This document shows, piece by piece, positions 1-11,233 of a stretch of DNA of 64,000 nucleotides. The DNA is from Roridomyces roridus (Eukaryota; Basidiomycota; Agaricomycetes; Agaricales; Mycenaceae): contig JARKIF010000003.1 in the NCBI GenBank assembly GCA_029378245.1, positions 1,426,001-1,490,000 of the forward strand, in the 5' to 3' direction. Within the stretch, counting starts at the first letter, position 1; each line of letters starts with the position of its first letter. The position numbers were made by a program, and so were the translations under genes. The notes under the pieces are model-generated. The model saw only the letters and a list, made by a program, of their open reading frames with translations, made no database searches and had not been told where the DNA came from.

Positions 1-410
1 GTAAGTGCCTTGTTTTCTCCGTTTTACGGTACCCATTCCAATTTCCAGTCGGGGCGCATCTTTACTCGAAGAAAGGGTCGAAAACACAACCTTTCCTGCT
101 GGCCTGGCTCTTCACTTATAGATTCGTTATTGCTCCAGCCATCTCGATCACCGTCGTGTATACCATCGGGACGAGGTGGCCTAATTTTCTCGGCAACGAC
201 CCAATGCTCTACTTTGTAATTGCCATGTCCAACGTTGGCCCGCCCGCACTGACGCTTTCGGCGGTCGCTGCCATGGCGGAGTTGGTGGAAGAGGTGGAAG
301 GGGAGGTGTCCCGTATACTGACGGCGTCGTACACGGTTTCACCTCTGATAGCTCTGCCTGTGAGCGTTGCCATATGGATGGTCACTCGGCTGGGTGTCGG
401 TAGTTACTAG
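1..410 (+). CDS. auxin efflux carrier / PIN-like membrane transporter, 3' end only
   Basis: Only the last exon is inside the window. The first bases (GTAAGT) read as a 5' splice donor, and an acceptor (cttatag) lies near 120, so coding resumes at about 121 and ends at the TAG at 408-410. The translated end is hydrophobic and carries IAMSNVGPPALTLSAVAAMA followed by a last helix (LIALPVSVAIWMV). This matches the C-terminal half of the membrane transport protein family that includes plant PIN and fungal auxin-efflux-like carriers, which are ten-helix plasma-membrane or ER transporters. The fungal substrate is not known. The N-terminal helices lie upstream of the window. Confidence 0.75.
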   Translation, partial: KCLVFSVLRYPFQFPVGAHLYSKKGSKTQPFLLAWLFTYRFVIAPAISITVVYTIGTRWPNFLGNDPMLYFVIAMSNVGPPALTLSAVAAMAELVEEVEGEVSRILTASYTVSPLIALPVSVAIWMVTRLGVGSY

Positions 411-553
411 TGTTGTTTCTTGTTTAGCTCTCATTTTGAAACGCGTCTGCCACGTGATCGCATCCAACTTGCGTTTTCGCCAGTGCTCGACATCCCCTCG
501 ACCGTCCTTGACGGTATCTCGACTCACACTACAGGCTGACTGTGGTCATCGCC

Positions 554-2669
554 ATGTCCGACATACCCAGACGAATTGGAAACTACTATCTATCGGACAA
601 TCTAGGTTCTGGCTACTCAGGTAGGTTGTGTCCACCAGGACGTCTCCTGTCTCGCTGAGCAGGGTCAAGGATCCATCTTTCGCGCGACGCAGGTGCACAC
701 TGGACAGGTCGTCGCCTTGAAAGTCCAGCACGTCAATCACGAGTGCCCAACTAACCGTTATGAACGCGGCTTCTACCCGTACGAATTTTTCGTTGTCTTG
801 GACGATCCATACCCACGACTCTCAGATCGCTGCAAGGGGGTGAGGGAATGCCGACGTTGTGGGGGAGCGGTGTTGAAGGTGCGCCGTTTCTGCAGTTGTT
901 GGAGCAATTTCGCTTATGGTTTGCAGGGGCGTGGGATTATCTAGGTAGGAGGCGCGTCTTGTCTGACGCAGGAGTCTCACCGGATTTCAGCCATTGACCT
1001 TCTTGGTGCCTCTTTGGATAATTTGTACCGGAAGAGTGGCAAGGAAACGATGGATCTCAGCACCGTGTGTGCTATTGCCATGCAATTGGTGCGTATTGCG
1101 GCTTTTCCAGTTCTCGATACCAATGGAAAGTAGATTGCGCGGCTAGAGTTCATGCACAGCCGAGGTATGCTGCTTTTTTTCGCGTAATTACGGACTGCTC
1201 AAGACTTGTTAGGCATTTTGCACAGGGATATTCAATTGGGCAATTGCGTTGTGGGTTTACCACCAAACGAAAAGACAATCTACATGATCGACTTTGGTTT
1301 TTCTAAACGCTACATCGATCCGTATACGCACACGCACATTCCCGATAGCAAAGCGAAACGGGACTTTATCGGCAACTACTGGTTTAGGTGAGTTGACCGT
1401 CACTCGGACGACCTATTCATTCATGTTATGCAGTTCTGTCGGAGTCCATTACCGCGGAAAGGGTAGGTTCACCGTTCATCTCTGTCCTGATCTATCTGAG
1501 TTGCGCAGTGCCGTCACGACGGGACGACCTCGAAGCCGCTGCGCTGATGCTCATCCATCTTCTAACGCCTCGCGGTCTTCCCTGGACACGAAACGGCGTC
1601 CCAAAGAGCGACGAAGCTCACGATCGGTTGAAGAAGGCGAAACGGAATGCTCGGCCAGAAGATCTCTGCCGTGGGTTGCCGCCCGAGTTTGAAGAATTCC
1701 TGCGCTACTGCCGGAGACTGCAATTCCAAGAATGCCCGGATTATGACCATTGGATCGAAGAATTCAGGGCGCTGGCTGCCGAGTCGGGCTTTCCGGAGAG
1801 CGACGACTTTGTCTGGCCGCCTGTGCCGACAGTGGGTGTAAACCACTTTGTTCTATGTCTTCTAACTAGGATTGCAGCCCCAACCGCACTCGAAGACTCC
1901 CCGTCGCAGTCTTGCCCCAGGACCGGAAGAGATGGAACGCATTCTAAACGATCTCACAAATCTGGACCTTGGGGATCCCGTTCTCGCCGACCGAAAGACG
2001 GTGGACGAAGCCGTTCGGAAGGCTAAAGCTGCAGCCAAGGACGATTCCACCAAGACTCCGGAGGTCATCGACATTACTGGCGACTCGGACGACGAGCCGG
2101 ATACGATCCCGCCTCCGCACCTCACTCCCAAAGCGTACAAGTTGGCCAAATTAACGAAACGCGCATCGGAGGCGACGGATAATCCGCAACTCTCCGAGCT
2201 GGTGTTGGAATTCATTGAGATTCTCCGGTCCAACAGTTCGAGGACGCTTACCAAGGAGGGGTTCGCGTTTATCGACGCGCTGTATAAGCAATTGGCCGAT
2301 CCGTCCGTGTTTATTATGCCGTTGAGGCAAGTGCTCGTGTTGGATAGGCCGCGAGATGTCTAATGGAATTTATAGAACCTCGAGGCAGCGCTCGTCTGAT
2401 AAGAGTCTGCAGCAGCAGCAAGAAAAGGAGCCTACGCATGTCAAGTTGGGGGTTGTTGCGAGGCTGAGGACGGAGGTTCTTGACGCCAGGAGTAATAAGG
2501 CGCTGGCGAGGATGGTGGAAGAGTTTGGGCAGGTCACCAATAAGAGTAGTGGGAGGACGGTTACCAAAGTGCGTTTCCTCTTTTTTTGTTTATCGGCCCG
2601 TGCTCACGGCAGCAGGACGGGTTTTCGTTTTTAGAGGGAGTGGCCCAACAATTGAAGGTGATAGTTTGA
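554..2669 (+). CDS. divergent casein kinase 1 family protein kinase
   Basis: This is a CK1-type Ser/Thr kinase assembled from about ten exons. The start is ATG at 554 (MSDIPRRIGNYYLSDNLGSGYSG). Visible in order are the glycine loop (NLGSGYSGSIF), the ATP lysine in VALKV, the CK1-like SLQGGEGMPTLWG, LLGASLDNLYRKSGKE, the catalytic loop HRDIQLGN, IDFGFSK, and SRRDDLEAAALMLIHLL with LPW, which is the CK1 signature after the activation segment. The catalytic-loop lysine of HRDxKxxN is replaced by Gln (at about 1227-1250), while the Asp, the Asn and DFG are kept. A tail of roughly 200 residues follows, with an acidic VIDITGDSDDEPD stretch and a Gln run, ending QQLKVIV at a TGA at 2667. It is more diverged than the Hrr25/CK1-delta type, so full activity is uncertain. 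Confidence 0.85.
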
Positions 2670-2825
2670 TTTCTTTGATTTGTATCTGGTATGTATGTAA
2701 AGATAATGTTACATGTAGCGATTATGAACCTCGAGACCGCCTGGGCGAGGCTGGAGTTTCGATGAGGTTCTCAAGGGTTCTCAGCCCAGGCCCGGTCCTG
2801 TCTCACGCGTGACATCATCGCTGCG

Positions 2826-2832
2826 TATATAA
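2826..2832 (+). promoter_or_regulatory. TATA box of the pyruvate decarboxylase gene
   Basis: TATATAA lies 34-40 bases before the PDC start codon, in a GC-rich 200-base gap. It is embedded in GTATATAACGCGG, and the same 13 bases recur in front of the nitronate monooxygenase gene. A strong TATA element fits a highly expressed fermentative gene. Confidence 0.5.
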
Positions 2833-2865
2833 CGCGGTGCAAAGCAGCGCGTCCATTACACCACC

Positions 2866-5015
<2,150 letters not shown>

Positions 5016-5404
5016 GTAGAAGTTTTTGTATTTTTTCTTCAAGTGTAACAAGTAGTACTGTAAAATCGAGCCACCCTCTTCCTTCCATTCCTGCTGCTGA
5101 GCGTTTCCTCCACGTTTTTTTCTTCCTGCCAGATAATGGCGCCACAAGGTGGGGATAATAGTGCGGGAACTGATAAATTGGACTAGAAGCCATCTCCGCA
5201 CTCGATTCTCCCCGGCAGTCTCCCGACTTGGCCATTGATCTCCCTGTTCGAATTGTTTTGTGGCTTCAAGCGTACCTGACCTGCCATGAGCTGCTTAATT
5301 GCCTCGAAATGCCGAGCTTCTATTACTCTTCGCCGTAGAAGCTCGGCATTTCGAGTATTCGCTTCCCCTTCCTCTTCCCTATACCCTCCACCATTTTGTG
5401 CACC
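5016..5404. other. intergenic: PDC 3' end and Rax1-like 5' leader
   Basis: About 390 bases without a supported gene. It holds the 3' UTR of PDC, T- and TC-rich tracts near 5030-5060 and 5115-5130, and the perfect inverted repeat at 5303-5355 described separately. A pyrimidine-rich stretch (5360-5400) leads into the next start codon. Confidence 0.6.
5303..5355. repeat. perfect 20-bp inverted repeat (hairpin) with embedded uORF
   Basis: The left arm at 5303-5322 is exactly complementary to the right arm at 5336-5355, separated by 13 bases. On the + strand an ATG in the left arm (5309) opens a 9-codon reading frame, MPSFYYSSP. It stops at TAG 5336-5338, at the first bases of the right arm. The structure sits 50-102 bases upstream of the RGS gene start codon, so it would be in its 5' leader if transcription starts upstream. 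It could instead be a terminator or the remnant of a palindromic insertion. Confidence 0.9.
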
Positions 5405-7202
5405 ATGGACGCGCGGCCCAAGGTGGTAGAGCTCAGCTTCAAGTCGATCCTTTCACTGCCTGTGCGCTCCCACACGCGCCGTGCACTTTGCCCGTTCTAA
5501 CACGCGTTCAGATTCGTCTTTGCAAGCCACCGCCAGCCGTTCCAAAGGCCAGGTCGTGCGGTGGTGCGTCTCTCGGCCGTTCCATACTACTGACGCGAGC
5601 TTTCCCTGCAGTTACACCTGCCTTGAAGGTGCGCTTGGACGATGTTTTGGACAGAAAGCATTTGCCACCTCTAGGTTCGCGTTTTGTTACTTCCCCATCT
5701 CCCTGTCCGCGCTCACCCGTCTTCTCAAAAGGCCTGAAAGACTTTGAGGAATGGCTGCTGTACTGCGAAGACTCGGTCGAGAACCTGTATTTCATCCTTT
5801 GGCTCAAAGAGTATACCCTCAAGTACAAGCACTGGCTCCGCACCGCCTCCGCAATTGGCGACTACAGGATGGACTGGCCTCCGACTTCATCCGCCCAATT
5901 AGCCATGTTCTACGCGCGCGGAAAGAGCACCTTTTGCTCGCCCAACGCGCCGTATGAGCTCAATCTTCCCTCCGCTACATTTGAACCTTTGCATTCCGCT
6001 TCGACAAACTCGTCACATCCAGACCCCCTCATTTTCACTCAAATTGCGGTCGAGACTCGGAAAATGCTTGACGAAAGCCTGTCGCGCTTTGTGACCGCAC
6101 AATGTTCAAACGTGGGGAATAAAAGGGTATTTCCTGCTCGCCCTCGGCATGCGCATTCGCTAATCATCTTTAGGCATTGTGCGGTATCATTGCGGGAACG
6201 ACGTTCTCTCTAATCGGTGCTTTGATCCCGCTGGCGTATAATCTCGCTACTGGGCATTCGCGCTGGCTTCGGCTCAGTGCTTTCCCGGGTTTGTGGCTCG
6301 GGTTGACCATCCTCTTGGCCAGTTTCAATGGGATCTGCGTCGGAGTTTGGGTTTTTGGCGATTTGAGACAGTTGCGTAAATTTGAACTGTCGCGTCCCGT
6401 CATTTCAAAGCCCATTTCGCGCCGACCCACAATCTCCTATTCCATCACCGCTCCTCCAGCCGTTCCACCACGTCTTACGATTATTCCTCCTTCGCCGGCC
6501 CACATTCGTTCACCATCCTCCTCCAGTTCCCATTCCGGCTCTCACAGTTCTTGTTCCATATCACCGGCATATTACGACGCGGATCCGGTGGATGGGCCTG
6601 CTACTAGTCCTGCAACTCCCGATACTTTGGCCACATTCACGTATCCTACAAAGTCAACGTTCAACGAGACCGGGGAAAGTGGGGCGGACCCTTTTGTTGC
6701 CACTGCTTCGTTCATTCACCCCTTCGACCTACTTCCGGAGGATGACGATCAGTTTGGAGGCCCACCCGCTATTCTGCCAGAGGAACGGCAACTCCTCTCA
6801 CCTTTCGACTTTGACGCCTTGCCTCGGTGTTCGAGACCGCATATCCCGAGGAGTATGGTCAAAGGAGAGCAGCAACTACCCCCAAAATCGTCTTTACGCG
6901 GTCTCCTCGAGCGCATGCAGGCCAGATGCGTCCCCAAGTGGACCACGGCTGTCCCGACTGCCGTACGGGACGAGAAGGTGCCTCACGAGCTGGCGGCGGA
7001 GCATATTGACAAGGAGAGTGCGGTGCGCAAGCAGTTCAAGATGGTGCAAGCCGTCCCTGCCTTTGCCGTCCCGCTCACTCCCGTGCTCAGCGACGTCGTC
7101 GTGCGCGGACAGTGGGAGATTATCGTACGGTCTGCTGTGTTTGCTTTGATCCTCAGTTGCGTCCTTCTCGGGTGCCTTCTTATTCCGCCGATGAGGAGAT
7201 GA
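5405..7202 (+). CDS. RGS-domain transmembrane protein, Rax1-like
   Basis: The N-terminal half carries a regulator-of-G-protein-signalling-like domain: LDDVLDRKHLPPL, GLKDFEEWLLYCEDSVENLYFILWL in two pieces, and IFTQIAVETRKMLDESLSRFV. After an intron near 6127-6174 comes a membrane part (ALCGIIAGTTFSLIGALIPL, then LWLGLTILLASFNGICVGVW). A long Ser/Pro-rich cytoplasmic linker follows, then a conserved C-terminus (FAVPLTPVLSDVVVRGQWEI) with a last helix ending PPMRR. This order (RGS, two helices, linker, one helix) matches fungal Rax1/RgsC proteins, which act in bud-site selection or polarity and G-protein signalling. The start ATG 5405 and a first intron ending at 5511 are the best reading, but the first two exons are uncertain. 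Confidence 0.75.
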
Positions 7203-7399
7203 TGTTTGCTGGACGATTTTCCTTTGCTTTATTTCTTGCTCGCGTGCTCTGATCGCTGTCGCTATAATGCTGTACTGAACCCGTCTAATGTGATCACGCC
7301 GTTTTTCTATCCACAAATGTATTGCCAGGTATCGAGGTATAAGTAGTGTTGTCTAATGATACAACTTGGGAATCGTAACATAAAAGAAATGTGCAGCAA

Positions 7400-9871
7400 T
7401 CAGTTAGTAATCGCGGCATGGCACGCAGTGTTTTGAGCATCGCAGGCGCTGACGGCAAAGCCTCCACCAGAGTTGGCAGCGTTGCCGCAGAGGTTGTGCT
7501 GAACATCGCACGAACGACCGAGGGCAGCGCTCAGGTTGATGAAGTCGGAGTCTGATACATGCAAATTAGGGGAAGGGATAAGGCACTCGATGGGAGAGAC
7601 GTACTATCGGTGACGAATCCCTTGGATCCTCCGGCGGTAACTGGGGGCGCGGCCTGACCACCAAGAGCCTGAGTGAAGGTCTAGAGCAGAATAGTCAGGA
7701 ACCGTGAACGAAGGGATGCATATCAACTCACCTGCAGGTTACCGCTCGCGGCAGCGGCAGGTGTACCAGTGGCGGCAGCAGCGGTCGTGGCGGCAGCGAC
7801 GGTGGTGGCAGCGGCAACGGTGGTGGCAGCGGCGACGGTGGTAGCAGCAACGGCGGTGGTAGCAGCAACGGCGGCGGGAGTGCCAGTAGAACCAGCGATG
7901 GGGTTGCCCTGGTCGTCAATAGCCTCGACAGCAGAGAAGTCCTGAGAATAAGAATGAGTTTCGGAAAACATTGAAAACGAGAATACAAACAGTCGTAAGA
8001 CCGAAGCCGGCGTTGAAAGCGTCAGCGGCAGCACCGAATTTGCCGAGGGGGTCAGCAGCGGCCTTGGCAGCGAGGCAGGTAGCCTTGGCGGTGGCATCGG
8101 CTTTGCAAGAGTTGGTCAGGGTGTCGCAAATGAACTGGGTGATGATGCTGATAGCCTGGGCAGAACCATGGTTGTACGAGGTCAGGTCGTCGGGCTCAAA
8201 GGAGGTCTCCTTGCGACCATCGAAACCAGCCGCGAAATCGATCTTGGGAATCGAGCACGAGCCAAAGTTGCCAATACTACCGGAGGTAGAAACGAGGACG
8301 GGGGCAGGGGAAGAGGCGGCAGGAGCAGTAGCAGCAACGGTGGTGGCAGCAACGACAGCGGTGGTAGCGACGGTGCCAGTAGAGCCAGCGACGGGGTTGC
8401 CCTGGTCATCAAGAGCCTGGACGGCAGCAAAGTCCTAGGAACGAGAATGAGTCTAGGAAACCATTGAAAAATAAGAATACGAACGGTGGAGAGACCGAAG
8501 CCAGCGTTGAAAGTGTCAGCAGCAGCACCGACTTTGCCGAGGGGGTCAGCAGCAGCCTTGGCAGCGAGGCAGGTAGCCTTGGCGGTGGCATCGGCTTTGC
8601 AAGAGTTGGTCAGGGTGTCGCAAATGAACTGGGTGATGATGCTGATAGCCTGGGCAGAACCATGGTTGTACGAGGTCAGGTCATCGGGCTCAAAGGATGT
8701 CTCCTTGCGACCATCGAAGCCGGCAGCGAAATCGATCTTGGGAATCGAGCACGAGCCAAAGTTACCGATGTTGCCCGCTGCTGGCTGAGTTGCGGCGACA
8801 GCGTCAGTGGAAGTGGAAGCCGCGGCGGCGGCAGTGACAGTGACCGTTCCGACACAGTCATTACTGAGAAAGAACATGACTGCGAGGATAGCAAAGTGAG
8901 CGGGTCCACGTACGTGCTGGAAGCACTGCCGGAGGCAGCACCACTGTCGGCGGCAGAACCACTCGTGGCAGCACCGCTGCTGGCAGCGGACCCGATGCCA
9001 GCTACAGCGGCAGTGATTTCGTCGGCAGTGGCATCTTCAACAAGAAGGTTCTGGGAGAAGATGCACCCTACGGCGTCGTTGGCATCGTCGCAGGTGTTTC
9101 CTTTGCCGGTGTTGTCTGTGACGGCCATGAGGAAACATTCAAACACAATAACAAAAGGGCAGCTTACCATTAGGGTTGCCGGGTGCGAAAGTGCCGGCCT
9201 TGAGGGCGTCCTGGGCGTTACCACCAACGGCCGCGATTTGTTGAGCAAGGGCGAGGGTGATAGCCTTGTTAGTCGCTGCCGCGTTCGCAGATGCCGGGTC
9301 CTGGGAAAGCGAGACATGAGGATAACACGAGAATGATAACCACGATGCACGAACCTGATGTTGCTGGATCGCGGCGATCTCGGGGTTGACCGCCTTGATG
9401 CTCGTGCAGGGAGCAGTAACACCACCGACAGTGCCCGAGTTACGCTCGAGGGCACGGTAGATGAGAGCGGCGACCTGACCATTGACGTCACCGGCAGCCT
9501 TGGCGTTCGTGAATGCCTGATCAGCAGTCGCCTGCTGCAGACACGTTGCATCCTAGGCACAAGATATATAGGAAACATCTTTGAACGAGTAACAACTCGA
9601 CTTACGGTAATTTTGCCGGCACCCGCGATGGCGGCAGCGTTACCGAGCAGACCAAAGACAGAGTCCTGAATGTTGTCCGGGTTGTTCAAAACTAAACTGG
9701 CTTGTACGGTTGTCAAGAACTGCTGGTGTGAATGCTCTGTGGACAATGAGTGTTGTGGGTGAGTACGGACGGGTCAGGAACGTACCCTGGGGCACTTCAC
9801 GGCGAATGGGCAAGGCCAATGAAGAAGTAGAAAGAAGGAGTGCAAGAAAGACGGTCTTGGGGGACAGCATT
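7400..9871 (-). CDS. secreted Ala/Thr-rich protein with tandemly duplicated cysteine domain
   Basis: The protein begins MLSPKTVFLALLLSTSSLALP, a clear signal peptide, with ATG at 9869-9871. The mature chain has an N-terminal helical region (FLTTVQASLVLNNPDNIQD and AAAIAGAGKI). It then has a domain containing NFGSCSIPKIDFAAGFDGRK, TSYNHGSAQAISIITQFICD and TNSCKADATAKATC, which is present twice in near-identical form. Low-complexity Ala/Thr/Val linkers separate the copies. A Cys-rich end (SCDVQHNLCGN, SACDAQNTACHAAITN) stops at 7400. The domain is common in basidiomycete secretomes and has no established function; some database entries label it 'ribosomal protein S17' without basis. At least six introns are present, one inside each duplicated unit. 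A role at the cell wall or extracellular matrix is inference only. Confidence 0.8.
7760..7885. repeat. coding minisatellite in the Ala/Thr linker
   Basis: Imperfect units of about 21 bases built on ggtggtggcagcggcaacg encode runs of AATTVAAATTVAAATT in the secreted protein. A second, shorter Ala/Thr/Val-rich linker lies at about 8290-8390. Copy number in such tracts usually varies between strains. Confidence 0.7.
7998..8775. repeat. intragenic direct duplication (two units of about 290 bp)
   Basis: Unit A (about 7998-8285) and unit B (about 8491-8775) are near-identical copies of the same coding block. The 128 bases at 8061-8188 are identical in unit B, and the small introns next to each unit (around 7945-7990 and 8435-8490) are also clearly related. 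The duplication therefore included an exon-intron segment. It yields two consecutive copies of the conserved domain in the secreted protein. Confidence 0.9.
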
Positions 9872-10384
9872 GTGAAAAATTTCTTATCCAGCAGAGTAAA
9901 AGAAGGTGTGAAAGAAAGGACGGCCTGGAAGAGAGTCAGGAAAGCGGCAGGGAGACGACGAGGAACAAGACGCACGAAAAAACCAAGTTGTCAAAGACTA
10001 AGCAACAAGAACCTGTCTTGGTCAATACCAGTGGAGAGTATGAACTGGGGATGGAAAAAAAAAAACGCGGGCCTTATAAGGCTTGCAAGAACACGTGGGA
10101 ATCGGGGTCAATAAAACTATGCGGTATAGTATCCGAGGAAGATTTCGTGGTGGATCACGGTAACCTGGAGGACGATCATGAGTGGCCGTTGCCCTGACAT
10201 TCAGGTCCAGTGCACCAGAGTCCACCGCTAAAAGCCGGCCAAGGAGGGCCGCAAATTGAATGGGTAAGGAGGTTTCCAGGCACGGGTCTGCTCCTCCACG
10301 AACTCACCCGACGAGGCCGTACCAAAGGGCGCCTGTTCTCCGCAGGTGAGAGCACCGAAGTATCACCGGACCAATCGAAAATGA
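9872..10384. other. intergenic, promoter region of the secreted-protein gene
   Basis: About 510 bases with no supported gene. It contains an A11 tract near 10055, a perfect 10-base palindrome CCTTATAAGG at 10072-10081, and the 3' flank of the mitochondrial-protein gene. No RNA gene was recognised. Confidence 0.5.
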
Positions 10385-11181
10385 TTAACAGAAAATCACG
10401 TAGCGGGCCAGGCCCTGGCTGAAATATTCTACCTTCGCTAAGTATGCAGCGGACTGGACCGATCTCCCGAATGCTCCTTTCTATCATATCCGAACCTCCG
10501 ACGCGTCCTTTTTTGACAGAGAATGCACATCTTTTTCTGTGCGCCATGGAGTTCAGTACAGCAGCGAGCAAGCGACCCGACTTACGGATCCCCCAAACAT
10601 GTGTTCTCAGGTCAAGGAACTCTGAAGACACTTGAGCGTTCTCCGAAAGGAAGAAAGCGCGCGGTACATACCAACATGGAGACCGTCGTAAATCTTCTTG
10701 ACCTCGGCTCTAAGTCGCACCAGATCATCCTTGGATGATGTACTGCTCTGCAGAGCTTTCAAATCCTTCTCAACGGCTTCAATCCTCGATATATGCGCTG
10801 TAATCTTGACGACTTGAGTTGTATCACAGGTCGTCAAACGGGATATGATGAACCTTTTCTGTGCTGAGTTTCAGTTCGTCAACGCTAGCCTGCAAAGCCG
10901 CCGAAGCCTGATTGTATTCGTCGAGAAGATGGTAAGCAGCAAAGGAGGCGGCGAGAGAGAAACCAGCGAGGAACCCGACAATCCTATGTACCGAGGTGAG
11001 ATGGTGATAGAGGTGCAGGCGAAAGCACAGACCCGCCCCGGAAGGCTCCGACTGGTTTCTTTTGAGTCACGGGAGATCCAACGTTCGGCAACTGCTCAAT
11101 TCTGGAGACCCGAGACGTGGAGAAATAGCGGGACGAGGGTGCCAGCCGCAAGCAGCGGGCAGCGCGTAGCGTCGAGGCCAT
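10385..11181 (-). CDS. small mitochondrial protein with one membrane helix and coiled coil
   Basis: The start at 11181 gives MASTLRAARCLRLAPSSRYF, an Arg/Ser/Leu-rich presequence typical of mitochondrial import, then VGAFRGG. Exon 2 reads on as a short membrane helix with small residues (about 10860-10985: GFLAGFSLAASFAAYHLL). A coiled coil rich in Glu/Lys/Leu follows (ISRIEAVEKDLKALQS). A conserved-looking end, KIYDGLHV-EFLDLRTHVWG, is joined across an intron whose codon is split G|AG. A final exon after a GTAAGT donor gives EYFSQGLARYVIFC and a stop at 10385. The protein is not a family I can name; an inner-membrane scaffold or assembly role is a guess. Confidence 0.65.
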
Positions 11182-11233
11182 GTTTGTTCAACTTTGCACT
11201 TTGATTGCGTGTTCCCTCTCGAGATCGACCATC

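Noticed and set aside
10072..10081. CCTTATAAGG, a perfect CArG/MADS-box-like palindrome upstream of the secreted-protein gene
   Set aside because: A CC(A/T)6GG site is expected a few times by chance in 64 kb, and it lies about 200 bases before the start codon without other supporting signals.
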